From Chloroflexota bacterium (GTDB taxonomy: Bacteria > Chloroflexota > Ktedonobacteria > Ktedonobacterales > Ktedonobacteraceae), in contig CADDYT010000029.1 in assembly GCA_902810755.1 (NCBI GenBank), positions 1 through 53,478 of the forward strand: 53,478 nt of DNA, in the 5' to 3' direction. A program made the translations under genes and the position numbers. Every line of letters begins with the position of its first letter. Within the stretch, counting starts at the first letter, position 1. Shown here one piece after another: positions 43,882 to 52,331 of the stretch. The notes under the pieces were generated by a model. The model had not been told where the DNA came from, ran no database searches, and worked only from the letters and a program-made list of their open reading frames with translations.

Positions 43882-45438
43882 ATGAAATCTCCATCTTCTG
43901 ATTCGTCTGCCTTGCTGCAAGCTGAACCGGGCCAGGCGGAAGTCGAAGCGTCGCGCAACGATGGCTACCAGTGGGTGGCGCTTTCCGTGACGACGGTCGG
44001 CGCGCTGCTGGCCTCCATCCAGGGTTCGGCGCTGCTGATCGCGCTGCCCAATATCATGAGCGAACTCCATGCCGGCTTTCTCACTATTATGTGGGTGCTG
44101 CTCGGATACCTGCTGGTGACGACCGTGCTGACTCCGGTGATTGGTCGCCTGGCCGATATGTGGGGGCGCAAGCGTCTCTACAACAGCGGCTATATCATGT
44201 TCGTCGTCGGCTCGCTGATCGCCGGTCTGGCGCAGCCACAGTTTCACGGCAATGATATGATCGTCGGGCGCGTGGTTCAGGGCATTGGCGGTGCGCTGCT
44301 CATCACGAATAGCACCGCCATTGTCACCGATGCCTTCCGTAAGGGGCAGGTTGGTCTGGGTCTGGGCGTCAATCAGATCGCGGGCGCGGCGGGCTTCCTG
44401 ATTGGCCCGATTATTGGCGGCCTGCTGACCGAGGCATCGTGGCGCTGGGTCTTCCTGTTCAACGTTCCCATTGGCATCTTTGGCGCGGTCTGGGCCTTCT
44501 GGCGTTTGCGCGAACCCGTGCGCCTCGCCGCCCACCAGCGCATTGACTGGTTTGGCAGCATTACCCTCACCATCGGCCTGACCGGCATCTTGCTCGCGCT
44601 CAGCATGATGGCTTTCCCCATGCTGCCGCAGCCGGTCGTGATCTCCTTCCTGGTGATCGGCCTGATTGCCTTGCTGCTCTTCCTCGTGATCGAGCCGCGC
44701 ATCAAGCAGCCAATGGTGCAATTGCGCCTCTTCCGTAACCGACTGTTCGCGCTGGCAAACCTGAGCGGCCTGCTCAACGGTATCGCGCGTGGCGCAGTGC
44801 TTTTCCTGCTCATCTTCTACCTGCAAGGCCCCTACGGCAAAGACCCGCTGACAGCAGGCTTGATGCTGGCCCCCTTCGGCGCGGCCTTCATGATTATCGG
44901 CCCTATCAGCGGGCGTCTGTCTGACTTCGTGGGATCACGCCTGCTCGCGCCGCTGGGGCTGGGCATTTCATCCATCGGCCTGCTCGGCCTCTCCACGGTA
45001 GACGCGACCACACCTTACTGGCTGCTCTCGCTCTACATGGTGCTGATGGGCGGCGGCTCCGGCCTCTTTGCCTCGCCCAATACCAATGCCATCATGAGTT
45101 CGGTGGTGCCGGGCATGCGCGGCGCGGCGGCTGGCATTCTCAGCATGCTCAACAACACGGGCCAGATGCTGAGCATCGCCATCGTCTTCCCGCTCGCCCT
45201 CAGCGCCGTCCCCATCGCGGCCATGATGCAGGTCTTCATCTATGGCGGCGGCATGAGTCAGTTTCCTGCCGCGCTGGCCATCTTCCTGCACGGCCTGCAC
45301 CTCGCCTTCCTCGTCTCCTTCGCCCTCAGCGTCGCCGCCATGATCGTCGCCGCTCTGCGTCCCTCGCACCGGCCAGCGATTGCGGCTTCCGAGACTACTG
45401 CGACTGAGCCTGTGCCTGCTTCGGCAAAAGAGGGGTAG
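43882..45438 (+). CDS. DHA2-family multidrug exporter (EmrB/QacA type)
   Basis: A 518-residue proton-driven exporter with about 14 membrane helices. Motif A is GRLADMWGRKRLY (after helix 2) and motif C is GLGVNQIAGAAGFLIGPIIGGLL. The C-terminal tail is short and rich in Ala, Thr and Glu. GGGGAAGGAAG precedes the ATG, after the MarR gene. Confidence 0.9.
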   Translation: MKSPSSDSSALLQAEPGQAEVEASRNDGYQWVALSVTTVGALLASIQGSALLIALPNIMSELHAGFLTIMWVLLGYLLVTTVLTPVIGRLADMWGRKRLYNSGYIMFVVGSLIAGLAQPQFHGNDMIVGRVVQGIGGALLITNSTAIVTDAFRKGQVGLGLGVNQIAGAAGFLIGPIIGGLLTEASWRWVFLFNVPIGIFGAVWAFWRLREPVRLAAHQRIDWFGSITLTIGLTGILLALSMMAFPMLPQPVVISFLVIGLIALLLFLVIEPRIKQPMVQLRLFRNRLFALANLSGLLNGIARGAVLFLLIFYLQGPYGKDPLTAGLMLAPFGAAFMIIGPISGRLSDFVGSRLLAPLGLGISSIGLLGLSTVDATTPYWLLSLYMVLMGGGSGLFASPNTNAIMSSVVPGMRGAAAGILSMLNNTGQMLSIAIVFPLALSAVPIAAMMQVFIYGGGMSQFPAALAIFLHGLHLAFLVSFALSVAAMIVAALRPSHRPAIAASETTATEPVPASAKEG

Positions 45439-45463
45439 CTTTCCGCCTGGGCCTGTATGTCGT

Positions 45464-45512
45464 ATGAAAACAGGGACGGGAACTGCTAGATGGTTCCCAT
45501 CCCTGTTTTCAT
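45464..45512. terminator. Long hairpin after the exporter gene
   Basis: Arms about 45464-45483 and 45493-45512, complementary with one mismatch; the loop is 9 bases. It sits between the convergent exporter and anti-sigma-like genes. Confidence 0.65.
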
Positions 45513-45534
45513 GCTGGACACAAGTCCTGAAGTT

Positions 45535-46644
45535 TTATACTGGATAATGTCCCGACACAAAGGCATAGCCGACCGCGCCAAAGGCGAACTGCCATTGCGT
45601 CTTTGTGCCGGGGCAAGCTGGCAAACTTACGATATTCGCGGGGAGGGGTTGCCAGCCATTATTACTGTCGACCAATACATCGCTACCATCAGTAAAGCAC
45701 GATATGGAATACATGTACAGTAGGTGAGTCTGTGCGTATGTCGGAGCGTGAACAGTAACCTGCTTACCTGCCAGCTTGAAAGAGATCACATGATCTGATG
45801 GAACCTGTGGCTGCACGGTAATCTGTATCGAAGGTGCCTGATTGAGGAATGCTCCCGTGTAGTCAGCAACTTCATAGAACTGACTATCTACTGTCTCGAC
45901 GAATGTTACTCCAAACTTCACGCTAATATAGCCGCTGCTGGTAAGGACGAGATATTGCACGGATGAAAGTGTCTGGTCTGCTTTCACCTGTGAGGCTTTG
46001 GAGGAGCAATGCATGAAGCCAGGTGTGGGCTGAATAACATGTGGTGCAGTACCGCCTTCCACTGTGACGTAGAGGGATTGGCAAGGTCTCCCACCCACAA
46101 GAGCAGTCAGGTGGGTGTGGTTGGTGAATGAGAGATCCGCTTCAATCAACTCACCGAGGAAGTAAGGACCACGTGGTAAGCTCATTGAAACATCAAAATC
46201 GCTTATCTGGGTATGAATAGTTACAGGGTTACTCATGGGACCGATACTGGCAGGCCTGGTAGCTGTGGGGGTGGCACTGGCGGCTGGTGATAGTGGAGAA
46301 CGATGAGCGAAGAGCAATACTGATACACTAATGATTGCGCCTACCACAAGGATGGCTGCGATTGTATTGACGAGGTGCAGGACTTTTCGGACACGGTGTG
46401 GTTTTGTTACCGGAGGGATGGGCGATTGAGGTAATGGGTTGATTGTTCCAACCTGGAAAGTGTCTCTCGGTATGTCCCGTGCATTGATTTCTGCATCCAG
46501 CAGGCGTTCCCGCACCCGTGCAACTGCTTCAGATTGTTTATCAGTTGGAAGAGCGGGTTGATCATAGAGGCGTTGCAGCATTGGAAGCAATTCTGCATAC
46601 TGGGGTTCTTGCTCTTCAGAGAGCATATCATCAAAAGGTTTCAT
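45535..46644 (-). CDS. Probable anti-sigma factor with a membrane segment
   Basis: A 369-residue protein beginning MKPFDDMLSEEQEPQYAELL, with one membrane segment (about residues 87-112) and a large outer domain after a Pro/Thr/Ala-rich stretch. The outer part is mostly beta strands. The start overlaps the sigma factor's stop by 4 bases, the usual arrangement for an ECF sigma factor with its membrane anti-sigma factor. I do not see a zinc-binding anti-sigma motif; the role rests on the context and layout. Confidence 0.6.
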   Translation of the reverse strand: MKPFDDMLSEEQEPQYAELLPMLQRLYDQPALPTDKQSEAVARVRERLLDAEINARDIPRDTFQVGTINPLPQSPIPPVTKPHRVRKVLHLVNTIAAILVVGAIISVSVLLFAHRSPLSPAASATPTATRPASIGPMSNPVTIHTQISDFDVSMSLPRGPYFLGELIEADLSFTNHTHLTALVGGRPCQSLYVTVEGGTAPHVIQPTPGFMHCSSKASQVKADQTLSSVQYLVLTSSGYISVKFGVTFVETVDSQFYEVADYTGAFLNQAPSIQITVQPQVPSDHVISFKLAGKQVTVHAPTYAQTHLLYMYSISCFTDGSDVLVDSNNGWQPLPANIVSLPACPGTKTQWQFAFGAVGYAFVSGHYPV

Positions 46645-47183
46645 CGCTGTATCCCTTTCTCGGCTTTATCGTACATCGTCCGCAATTGGTTCAGTGTACG
46701 CACTAGCATTTTGCGTACTGTTCCCTCTGGTTTCTCGAAGATGGCAGCAATTTCAACGAGGCGCAGGCCATTGCCGTAGCGCAGCTTGATAAGCTGCTGC
46801 TGCAGAGCCGGAAGTTGCTGTATGGCACGATGTAGACGTTCATAGCCCTCCCGTTGTATCGCATATTCTTCCGGCGTAAGCTGACCGTCTTCTACCTCTA
46901 AGATGAATTCTAAAGGTAGCTCAGTACGCACCGAGTTCCGCCGGTAAAGATCAATTACCTTGTTGCGCGCAACGCGGCGCAGCCATGCAAGCTGTTGCCC
47001 TTCGGTGAGGCCAGAAAGCGTGGGATTACGGAGCGCAGCCATGAAGACTTCCAGTAAAAGATCTTCAACATCCTGTTGGCTCGCCATCTGTTGGTACAGA
47101 TATGCAAAAATTGTTGGGGCAAAACGATCGTAGAGCGTGATGTCTACATCGTCTTGCTCTTCGCCTGTATTGAGTAGCCGCAT
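46641..47183 (-). CDS. ECF sigma factor
   Basis: About 180 residues. Region 2 is at the start (YDRFAPTIFAYLYQQMASQQDVEDLLLEVFMAALRNP, then WLRRVARNKVIDLYRR) and region 4 at the end (LPALQQQLIKLRYGNGLRLVEIAAIFEKPEGTVRKMLVRTLNQLR). The start at 47183 has AGAGGAAG upstream; a frame running 40 codons further up lacks a ribosome site. It is coupled to the membrane protein downstream. Confidence 0.88.
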   Translation of the reverse strand: MRLLNTGEEQDDVDITLYDRFAPTIFAYLYQQMASQQDVEDLLLEVFMAALRNPTLSGLTEGQQLAWLRRVARNKVIDLYRRNSVRTELPLEFILEVEDGQLTPEEYAIQREGYERLHRAIQQLPALQQQLIKLRYGNGLRLVEIAAIFEKPEGTVRKMLVRTLNQLRTMYDKAEKGIQR

Positions 47184-47390
47184 ATCTTCCTCTCTATTAT
47201 GAGACCTCACTAAGAAAATCGTATGAATGTCCAAAACGTGGCATATTAATAGCATCTTCTGTGTGGTTGCTGAGCTTGTATCAGTATATGTGAAAATTAG
47301 CACGACATATTATTGTTATTATACAGCCATCCACACTAAATAACCTTTAAGAAATCAATGCAAGTAATATTACAGACACAACTACACTTT

Positions 47391-47442
47391 TGTCGAGTAG
47401 GAGGAAAAGAATTTTTCGATACTTCTTGCTCCTTACTCGACA
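47391..47442 (-). terminator. Hairpin after the crystallin-like gene
   Basis: TGTCGAGTA-GGAG (47391-47403) pairs with CTCCTTACTCGACA (47429-47442). It lies just past the stop at 47478 of the minus-strand gene. Confidence 0.6.
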
Positions 47443-47477
47443 GCAGAAGAGAAGGGCCGGACGTTCAGTAAGTCCTG

Positions 47478-48185
47478 TTACCCGTTGCAGTTACTTAGGT
47501 CACTGCAGGTATCCGCGATCTCAAAAGAACTTGCCTGATCGTTCATGACGCCTGCAACGAGGGCAACATCTCCTGAGGGACTTGAATACACAGAGCCAGC
47601 AAAAGAAAAGCCATTGGCATTGGCATTTTGATAAAGCAAAACAGCCTCGCAGTTACCAAATACCTGGAAAGAGGAGGTCTGATCGTTCATATTAAAGTTG
47701 TTACTATTTGTTCCTATTTGCCAACTACCCCAGGTATTACCAGCGGTACATACCTCGGAGGACGAGGAGTATAAGAGGTTTTGTCCTCCATAATTTGAGT
47801 TCTGGAATAATTCGATAAAAGGGTAACCAGTCAAATTTGGGGAAGAACCTGAGTTGTAGATTGCGTTAATCAACTTGTGAGCAGCTTCCCCAGGTTTCAT
47901 ATTTGCGGGGAGTTTGACTTTTCCCCCAGTTGCTGCAAAAATTGCCTGGGAGTAGGTAGCGTAACATTTATTACTGGTTACCTGGAGATTATAAAAACCC
48001 TTTCCATTTGCTTTCCGCATGAGTACAGGCGTCGTAAAAGCAACGCAGTTTGGGTCTGCTGAAGACTGGGAGGATTGTGCATGTACAAGTTGGCCGCTAA
48101 AGCGTGGAAGGATAAACTTCCCTGCAACAATTCCTACTAACAGAAGCAGGGTGATAACCATGGGTACAACGTGAAATTGCTTCAT
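47478..48185 (-). CDS. Secreted beta/gamma-crystallin-like protein
   Basis: A 235-residue secreted protein. An N-terminal membrane/signal segment (about 8-30) is followed by a central region with an ASxNYGG-type Greek-key motif, as in the peptidase-inhibitor I36 and beta/gamma-crystallin group: FIELFQNSNYGGQNLLYSS with NFNMNDQTSSFQV, then VLLYQNANANGFSFAGSV with NDQASSFEI. Six Cys residues may form disulfides. It lies downstream of the sigma/anti-sigma pair on the same strand but in a separate unit. Role unknown; it may bind calcium or inhibit proteases. Confidence 0.7.
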   Translation of the reverse strand: MKQFHVVPMVITLLLLVGIVAGKFILPRFSGQLVHAQSSQSSADPNCVAFTTPVLMRKANGKGFYNLQVTSNKCYATYSQAIFAATGGKVKLPANMKPGEAAHKLINAIYNSGSSPNLTGYPFIELFQNSNYGGQNLLYSSSSEVCTAGNTWGSWQIGTNSNNFNMNDQTSSFQVFGNCEAVLLYQNANANGFSFAGSVYSSPSGDVALVAGVMNDQASSFEIADTCSDLSNCNG

Positions 48186-48303
48186 GACTTGTTCCTTTCC
48201 TTCATGGGTCAGACATTTTCATCAGATGCCTGATTTGGTGGTTTTTTGTCGTGGCTCCGAGATTATCTGCGCTTTCCTGCTTTTAATGATATCATGTATA
48301 TAA

Positions 48304-49832
48304 TTGACGTTTAAACTAAAAGAAGCTCAGCAACCCCTGGACAAGGATTGCTGAGGGGAGTAATGTATCCAAAAGAACTCAATGGAGGAGCATTACTCAC
48401 ATGAACCTTAACACACTCAACGAGTTTCGTCACGCGATGTACCACAGCTTTGGCAAGGCCAAAGATGCCCTGTTCAATCTGCTGGATGCGCTCAGCAGTG
48501 AAGTGGGAGCTAGCAGCTTCCCCGAATTGTCGTTCTCGCCCTTTTTTGAGCGCAGTTGGGCCAGCTTGTACGAAGCGCTGGAAGACGGCCAGATCGATGC
48601 CGAGCAGTTGCGCCAGGTCTTTGTCGACTTCGCGCCCCTGCCAGAAGCCGGGGAGAGGGTGTATCTGGGAATAGACACCAGCAACCTGTACCGCCCCGAG
48701 GCCGAGACGGCCCAGGATCGCACCCTGGTTCCCATCGCCAATTTGCCCAAGAACACGCACGCGGCCAGCCCGGGCTGGGTCTTCAGTCACGTGGTGCTCT
48801 TGCCCACAGAGGCCGGTCAAGGCACCTTCATTCTGGACACCGCACGTGTCGCTTCGGGGGAATTGGCTACGGAGGTGGCAGCCCGCCAATTGCGCGCCGT
48901 GGTGGCCTTGTTGCTGGCGCGTGGGGTCCATCCCATCATTGTTGGCGACCGCTGGTACGCTTGTGCGCCTGACCTTCCGCGCCTGATCGACCTCGAGGCC
49001 TGCTGCCTGCTGCGGGTCAAAAGCAATCGCGTCTTCTATCGCCCCGCCCCACCCCGTCAGCCAGGCCAACTGGGAGCCAGCCGCAAGGATGGAGACCGTT
49101 TTCAATGCCAAGACGAGAGCAGCCACGGTGAGCCGGATGAAAGCTGGGAAGGGCTGGACGCCAAAGGGGCGCGCCTCCAGGTGCGCTGTTGGAAGCACTT
49201 GCATCTGCGCACGGCTCGGCAGATCGAAGTGAGCGTGATCCAGATCATCCGTCATGGGGCCAGCGACCGAGCGCGTGATCCCAGGATCAGCTGGTTTGTC
49301 TGGCAGGGCGAGCAGGCGGTTCCCCTGGCTGAGATCAGCCCGACGTATCGCTTGCGCTACTCCCAGGAGCATGGCTATCGCTTTGACAAACAGGAGTTGC
49401 TCTGGGATGAGCCCCGCTTGAGTACGCCTGAGCGTACCGCACGCTGGACGCAGATTGTGGCCTGCGCGCACAATCTGCTGGTGCTGGCTCGTCCGCTGGC
49501 ACAAGGCTGCTATCGCCCGTGGGAGGCCCATGCCTGCCTGCCAACCCTGGGGCAGGTGCGACGGGCTATGCCCAGCCTTTTGCAGCAGTTGGGCACTCCT
49601 GCTCGCGCACCACAACGGCGGGGAAAAGCGCCGGGACGAGCCAAAGGCTTTCATCCCAAGCGCCGAACCCGTCATGCGGTGATACGCAAAACAAGCAAAA
49701 AGCCGAAAAAGAGCAAAACGAGCGCTTCTGCCTGAGGCTCTTCGACAGTTCTTGTTCATTTCGACTCGTCTTTCTCGTTTCTGAGCCTTCACTCCTATGG
49801 CTCAGCCAGGTTCATTTTAGTTTAAACGTCAA
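48304..49832. mobile_element. Complete insertion sequence, 1529 bp
   Basis: Perfect 18-base terminal inverted repeats, TTGACGTTTAAACTAAAA at 48304-48321 and its complement at 49815-49832, bracket one transposase gene. The flanks show a 6-base direct repeat, ATATAA (48298-48303 and 49833-49838), the likely target duplication. The copy looks intact and probably recent. I place it only broadly in the IS4 superfamily. The 49833-50068 spacer beyond holds the mntR promoter. Confidence 0.85.
48401..49735 (+). CDS. DDE transposase
   Basis: A 444-residue transposase of the IS4-like DDE superfamily. The acidic residues are likely the Asp in YLGIDTSNLYRPEAE, the Asp in PIIVGDRWYACAP, and the Glu in YRFDKQELLWDEPRL. 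The C terminus is Lys/Arg-rich. GGAGG lies before the ATG. A 493-residue open frame on the opposite strand is its shadow. Confidence 0.88.
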   Translation: MNLNTLNEFRHAMYHSFGKAKDALFNLLDALSSEVGASSFPELSFSPFFERSWASLYEALEDGQIDAEQLRQVFVDFAPLPEAGERVYLGIDTSNLYRPEAETAQDRTLVPIANLPKNTHAASPGWVFSHVVLLPTEAGQGTFILDTARVASGELATEVAARQLRAVVALLLARGVHPIIVGDRWYACAPDLPRLIDLEACCLLRVKSNRVFYRPAPPRQPGQLGASRKDGDRFQCQDESSHGEPDESWEGLDAKGARLQVRCWKHLHLRTARQIEVSVIQIIRHGASDRARDPRISWFVWQGEQAVPLAEISPTYRLRYSQEHGYRFDKQELLWDEPRLSTPERTARWTQIVACAHNLLVLARPLAQGCYRPWEAHACLPTLGQVRRAMPSLLQQLGTPARAPQRRGKAPGRAKGFHPKRRTRHAVIRKTSKKPKKSKTSASA

Positions 49833-49997
49833 ATATAATAAGCTCGTCAATATGTCAATACGTATCGTAATATTTCAAATTGCAAATGTTGTGATGAATT
49901 TGGAAACAATATCATTATGGATTTGAATTCTTTGATTTCCAGATACGAAAAAATTTTGCCGCAGGTGCCACTTTGGAGAAATTGACTGTTCCTACGC

Positions 49998-50045
49998 TTG
50001 CAAATTTTTGCTTTGTATGGTATCCTATTTTTAGCAAGCTAAAAA
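49998..50045 (+). promoter_or_regulatory. mntR promoter with palindromic operator
   Basis: -35 TTGCAA (49998-50003), a 17-base spacer, and -10 TATCCT (50021-50026). The palindrome TTTTTAGCAAGCTAAAAA (50028-50045) covers the expected start point, as for operators of DtxR-family repressors. Confidence 0.65.
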
Positions 50046-50068
50046 CTAGAATTCAGGGAGGATGAAAA

Positions 50069-50782
50069 ATGGAGAAGCCGGTACAGGAATTGACACCGCG
50101 TATCAGTGATTGCCTGAAGGTGATTTATGCAATGCAGGAGCGCGGGCAGAAGGTCTCCACCTCGGCGGTGAGCGAGCGGCTGGGGGTGAGCGATGCGACG
50201 GTGACGACGCTCTTTAAGGATTTTGCTGAGGCAGGCTGGGTTGAGCATATGCCGTATCGTGGGGTGCGGCTGACGGAACTGGGCGAGCGCAAGGCAAAGG
50301 AGGTCATTCGCCACCACCGCCTGCTCGAACTCTATCTGGCGCGCCAGTTAGGCTACACCTGGGATAAGGTGCATGATGAAGCTGATCGCCTGGAACATGT
50401 GATCTCGGAGGAGTTCGAGGATAAGCTGGATGCTCTGCTGGGCTACCCGACCGTTGACCCCCACGGTGACCCGATTCCCAGTAAAGAAGGGGTGATCGCA
50501 GCGCGCGGGGGCCAGCCCTTGACGGAGCTGGCGGAGGGGCAAACGGTCCTTGTGCTACGCGTGCAGGCGCAAAGTCCCGATCAACTCTGTTACCTGGGGC
50601 AGCTTGGCCTCTACCCGGAGACGCAGGTGCAACTGGTGAAACGCGCGCCGTTTGGCGGCCCGCTGCACATCCTCGTTGGCAGTGGAGCGCAGCAGCAGGC
50701 GCATATGCTGGGGCCGGAACTGGCCGAACATATTATTGTAACCTCCCCGGCAGAGATTGAGGCTTTGCATACGGAAGATTGA
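50069..50782 (+). CDS. mntR: DtxR-family metal-dependent repressor
   Basis: A 237-residue regulator. An N-terminal winged helix (about 1-65: ISDCLKVIYAMQERGQKVSTSAVSERLGVSDATVTTLFKDFAEAGWVEH), a metal-binding and dimerisation domain (KEVIRHHRLLELYLARQLGY, DEADRLEHVISEEFEDKL), and a C-terminal FeoA/SH3-like domain (about 150-230). It is followed by an Nramp manganese transporter gene after 38 bases, so it most likely senses manganese; iron is possible. The operator at 50028-50045 suggests autoregulation. Confidence 0.88.
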   Translation: MEKPVQELTPRISDCLKVIYAMQERGQKVSTSAVSERLGVSDATVTTLFKDFAEAGWVEHMPYRGVRLTELGERKAKEVIRHHRLLELYLARQLGYTWDKVHDEADRLEHVISEEFEDKLDALLGYPTVDPHGDPIPSKEGVIAARGGQPLTELAEGQTVLVLRVQAQSPDQLCYLGQLGLYPETQVQLVKRAPFGGPLHILVGSGAQQQAHMLGPELAEHIIVTSPAEIEALHTED

Positions 50783-50820
50783 TGAAAAACAGGGAATAGA
50801 GAGAAATCAGGAGCAGTTCT

Positions 50821-52134
50821 ATGGCGTTGTTATCGGATCGAAGAAAGAGAGTAGAGTACGCGCTCCCCTGGGGCATGTCGGTGCTGCGGGTAGCGAAGGG
50901 CATACAGCAAAAGCGTTGGGGCGTTGGCCTGCGTGAGATTTTCGCCGCGCTTGGCCCCGGTTTTCTGGTCAGTGTTGGCTACATGGACCCCGGCAACTGG
51001 GGAACCAACCTGGCGGCGGGGGCCGGTTTCGGCTACCAACTGCTCTGGGTGATTCTTGTCAGCAATATTATCGCTATCTTTTTGCAAATTGCCTCGGCCA
51101 AACTGGGAATTGCCACCGGCAAAAATCTGGCGCAACTCATTCGCGAACAGTTTCCGCGCCCCGTTGTCATCTTTTTAGGCGTGACATCGGCCATTGCCGT
51201 GATGGCTACCGATCTGGCGGAAATTCTGGGCGGCGCGCTGGGCTTCAATATTCTTTTTCATATTCCCATGTTGCTCGCCGCTTTGCTCACAGGGGCCATT
51301 GTGATGGCCTTCCTCGGCCTGAGCCGCTTCGGCTTTCGGAAGCTTGAATATGTCATTATCGCTATGGTCTCGGTGATTGGCCTGGTCTACGTCTATGAGA
51401 CGGCGCTGGTTCATCCCAACTGGGGGCTGGTTTTGCAGCACCTGGTGACGCCGCAGCTTTCGGCGGGGAGCATCCTTGTCGCGGTCGGCATCCTCGGCGC
51501 CACCGTCATGCCGCACAATGTCTTCCTCCACTCATTTCTGGCTGCTGAACGCCTGAGCAGCCCAAAAGCAAGCGAGCGGGAGCGGCGCAAAGTGCTATTG
51601 CTGGCGAAGATCGACGCGATAGCCGCGCTCAATATCGCCTTCTTTGTCAACGCGGCCATGCTCATTGTCGCGGGTACCGTCTTTTTCCGTCACGTCACCA
51701 ACCCGGCGGATCTCAGCCTGCAACAGGCATACGTGACCCTTATCCCCGCGCTGGGCGTCTTTGCCGCCGCCGCGTTCGGTATCGGCCTGCTCGCCTCCGG
51801 TCTCTCGTCTTCCACCACCGGCACGCTGGCCGGGCAGGTCGTCCTGCAGGGCTTCCTGAACATGCCCGTTGAGATGTGGGTCTGGCGCCTCATCACCCTG
51901 CTCCCTGCGCTGGCGACCATCGCCCTCGGTATCTCCCCGGTCGAGGTTCTCGTCATCAGTCAGGTTATCCTCAGCCTGCAACTGCCTTTCACCATGTTCG
52001 CCGTCGTTATGCTTAGTCGTCGGCAAAAGCTGATGGGGCCGCTCGTCAGCGGCAATGCCACCACCACTTTCAACATTTTCATCGCCCTGGTCGTGACGCT
52101 GCTCAATGTGGTGCTGTTGTATACGTTGATTTAG
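50821..52134 (+). CDS. mntH: Nramp-family divalent metal transporter
   Basis: A 437-residue membrane transporter of the Nramp/MntH family with about 11 helices. The metal-site motifs are intact: MDPGNWGTNLAAGAGFGYQLLW in helix 1, and VMPHNVFLHSFL in helix 6. AGGAGC lies before the ATG. It follows the regulator gene and probably shares its transcript. Manganese is the likely main substrate. Confidence 0.92.
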   Translation: MALLSDRRKRVEYALPWGMSVLRVAKGIQQKRWGVGLREIFAALGPGFLVSVGYMDPGNWGTNLAAGAGFGYQLLWVILVSNIIAIFLQIASAKLGIATGKNLAQLIREQFPRPVVIFLGVTSAIAVMATDLAEILGGALGFNILFHIPMLLAALLTGAIVMAFLGLSRFGFRKLEYVIIAMVSVIGLVYVYETALVHPNWGLVLQHLVTPQLSAGSILVAVGILGATVMPHNVFLHSFLAAERLSSPKASERERRKVLLLAKIDAIAALNIAFFVNAAMLIVAGTVFFRHVTNPADLSLQQAYVTLIPALGVFAAAAFGIGLLASGLSSSTTGTLAGQVVLQGFLNMPVEMWVWRLITLLPALATIALGISPVEVLVISQVILSLQLPFTMFAVVMLSRRQKLMGPLVSGNATTTFNIFIALVVTLLNVVLLYTLI

Positions 52135-52186
52135 TGACAAAGCACATGGAATTACCTCCGTGTTTTTTGTCCGTTCTCGTAAATAA

Positions 52187-52215
52187 TTGTCAACTAGCGA
52201 AAAACATGGCATAAT
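52187..52215 (+). promoter_or_regulatory. Promoter of the OLD-like operon
   Basis: -35 TTGTCA (52187-52192), a 17-base spacer, and -10 CATAAT (52210-52215), giving a leader of about 110 bases. Confidence 0.55.
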
Positions 52216-52331
52216 GCTAGCTGAGAAGCGGATTACGTTGAAATTTCATTGAGTACGAATGATGTTGATAAAGTGAGTGAGGGAAGCTGAGCCGATTCTA
52301 TCAGAATCAGGCAGAGAGACGCGGAAGAGAT

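Noticed and set aside
43849..44826. A 325-residue Gln/Asp/His-rich frame on the minus strand
   Set aside because: Antisense to the exporter's membrane helices; the composition is that of a shadow frame.
48311..49792. A 493-residue open frame antisense to the transposase
   Set aside because: A mirror of the transposase reading frame that even spans its leader; no recognisable protein pattern.
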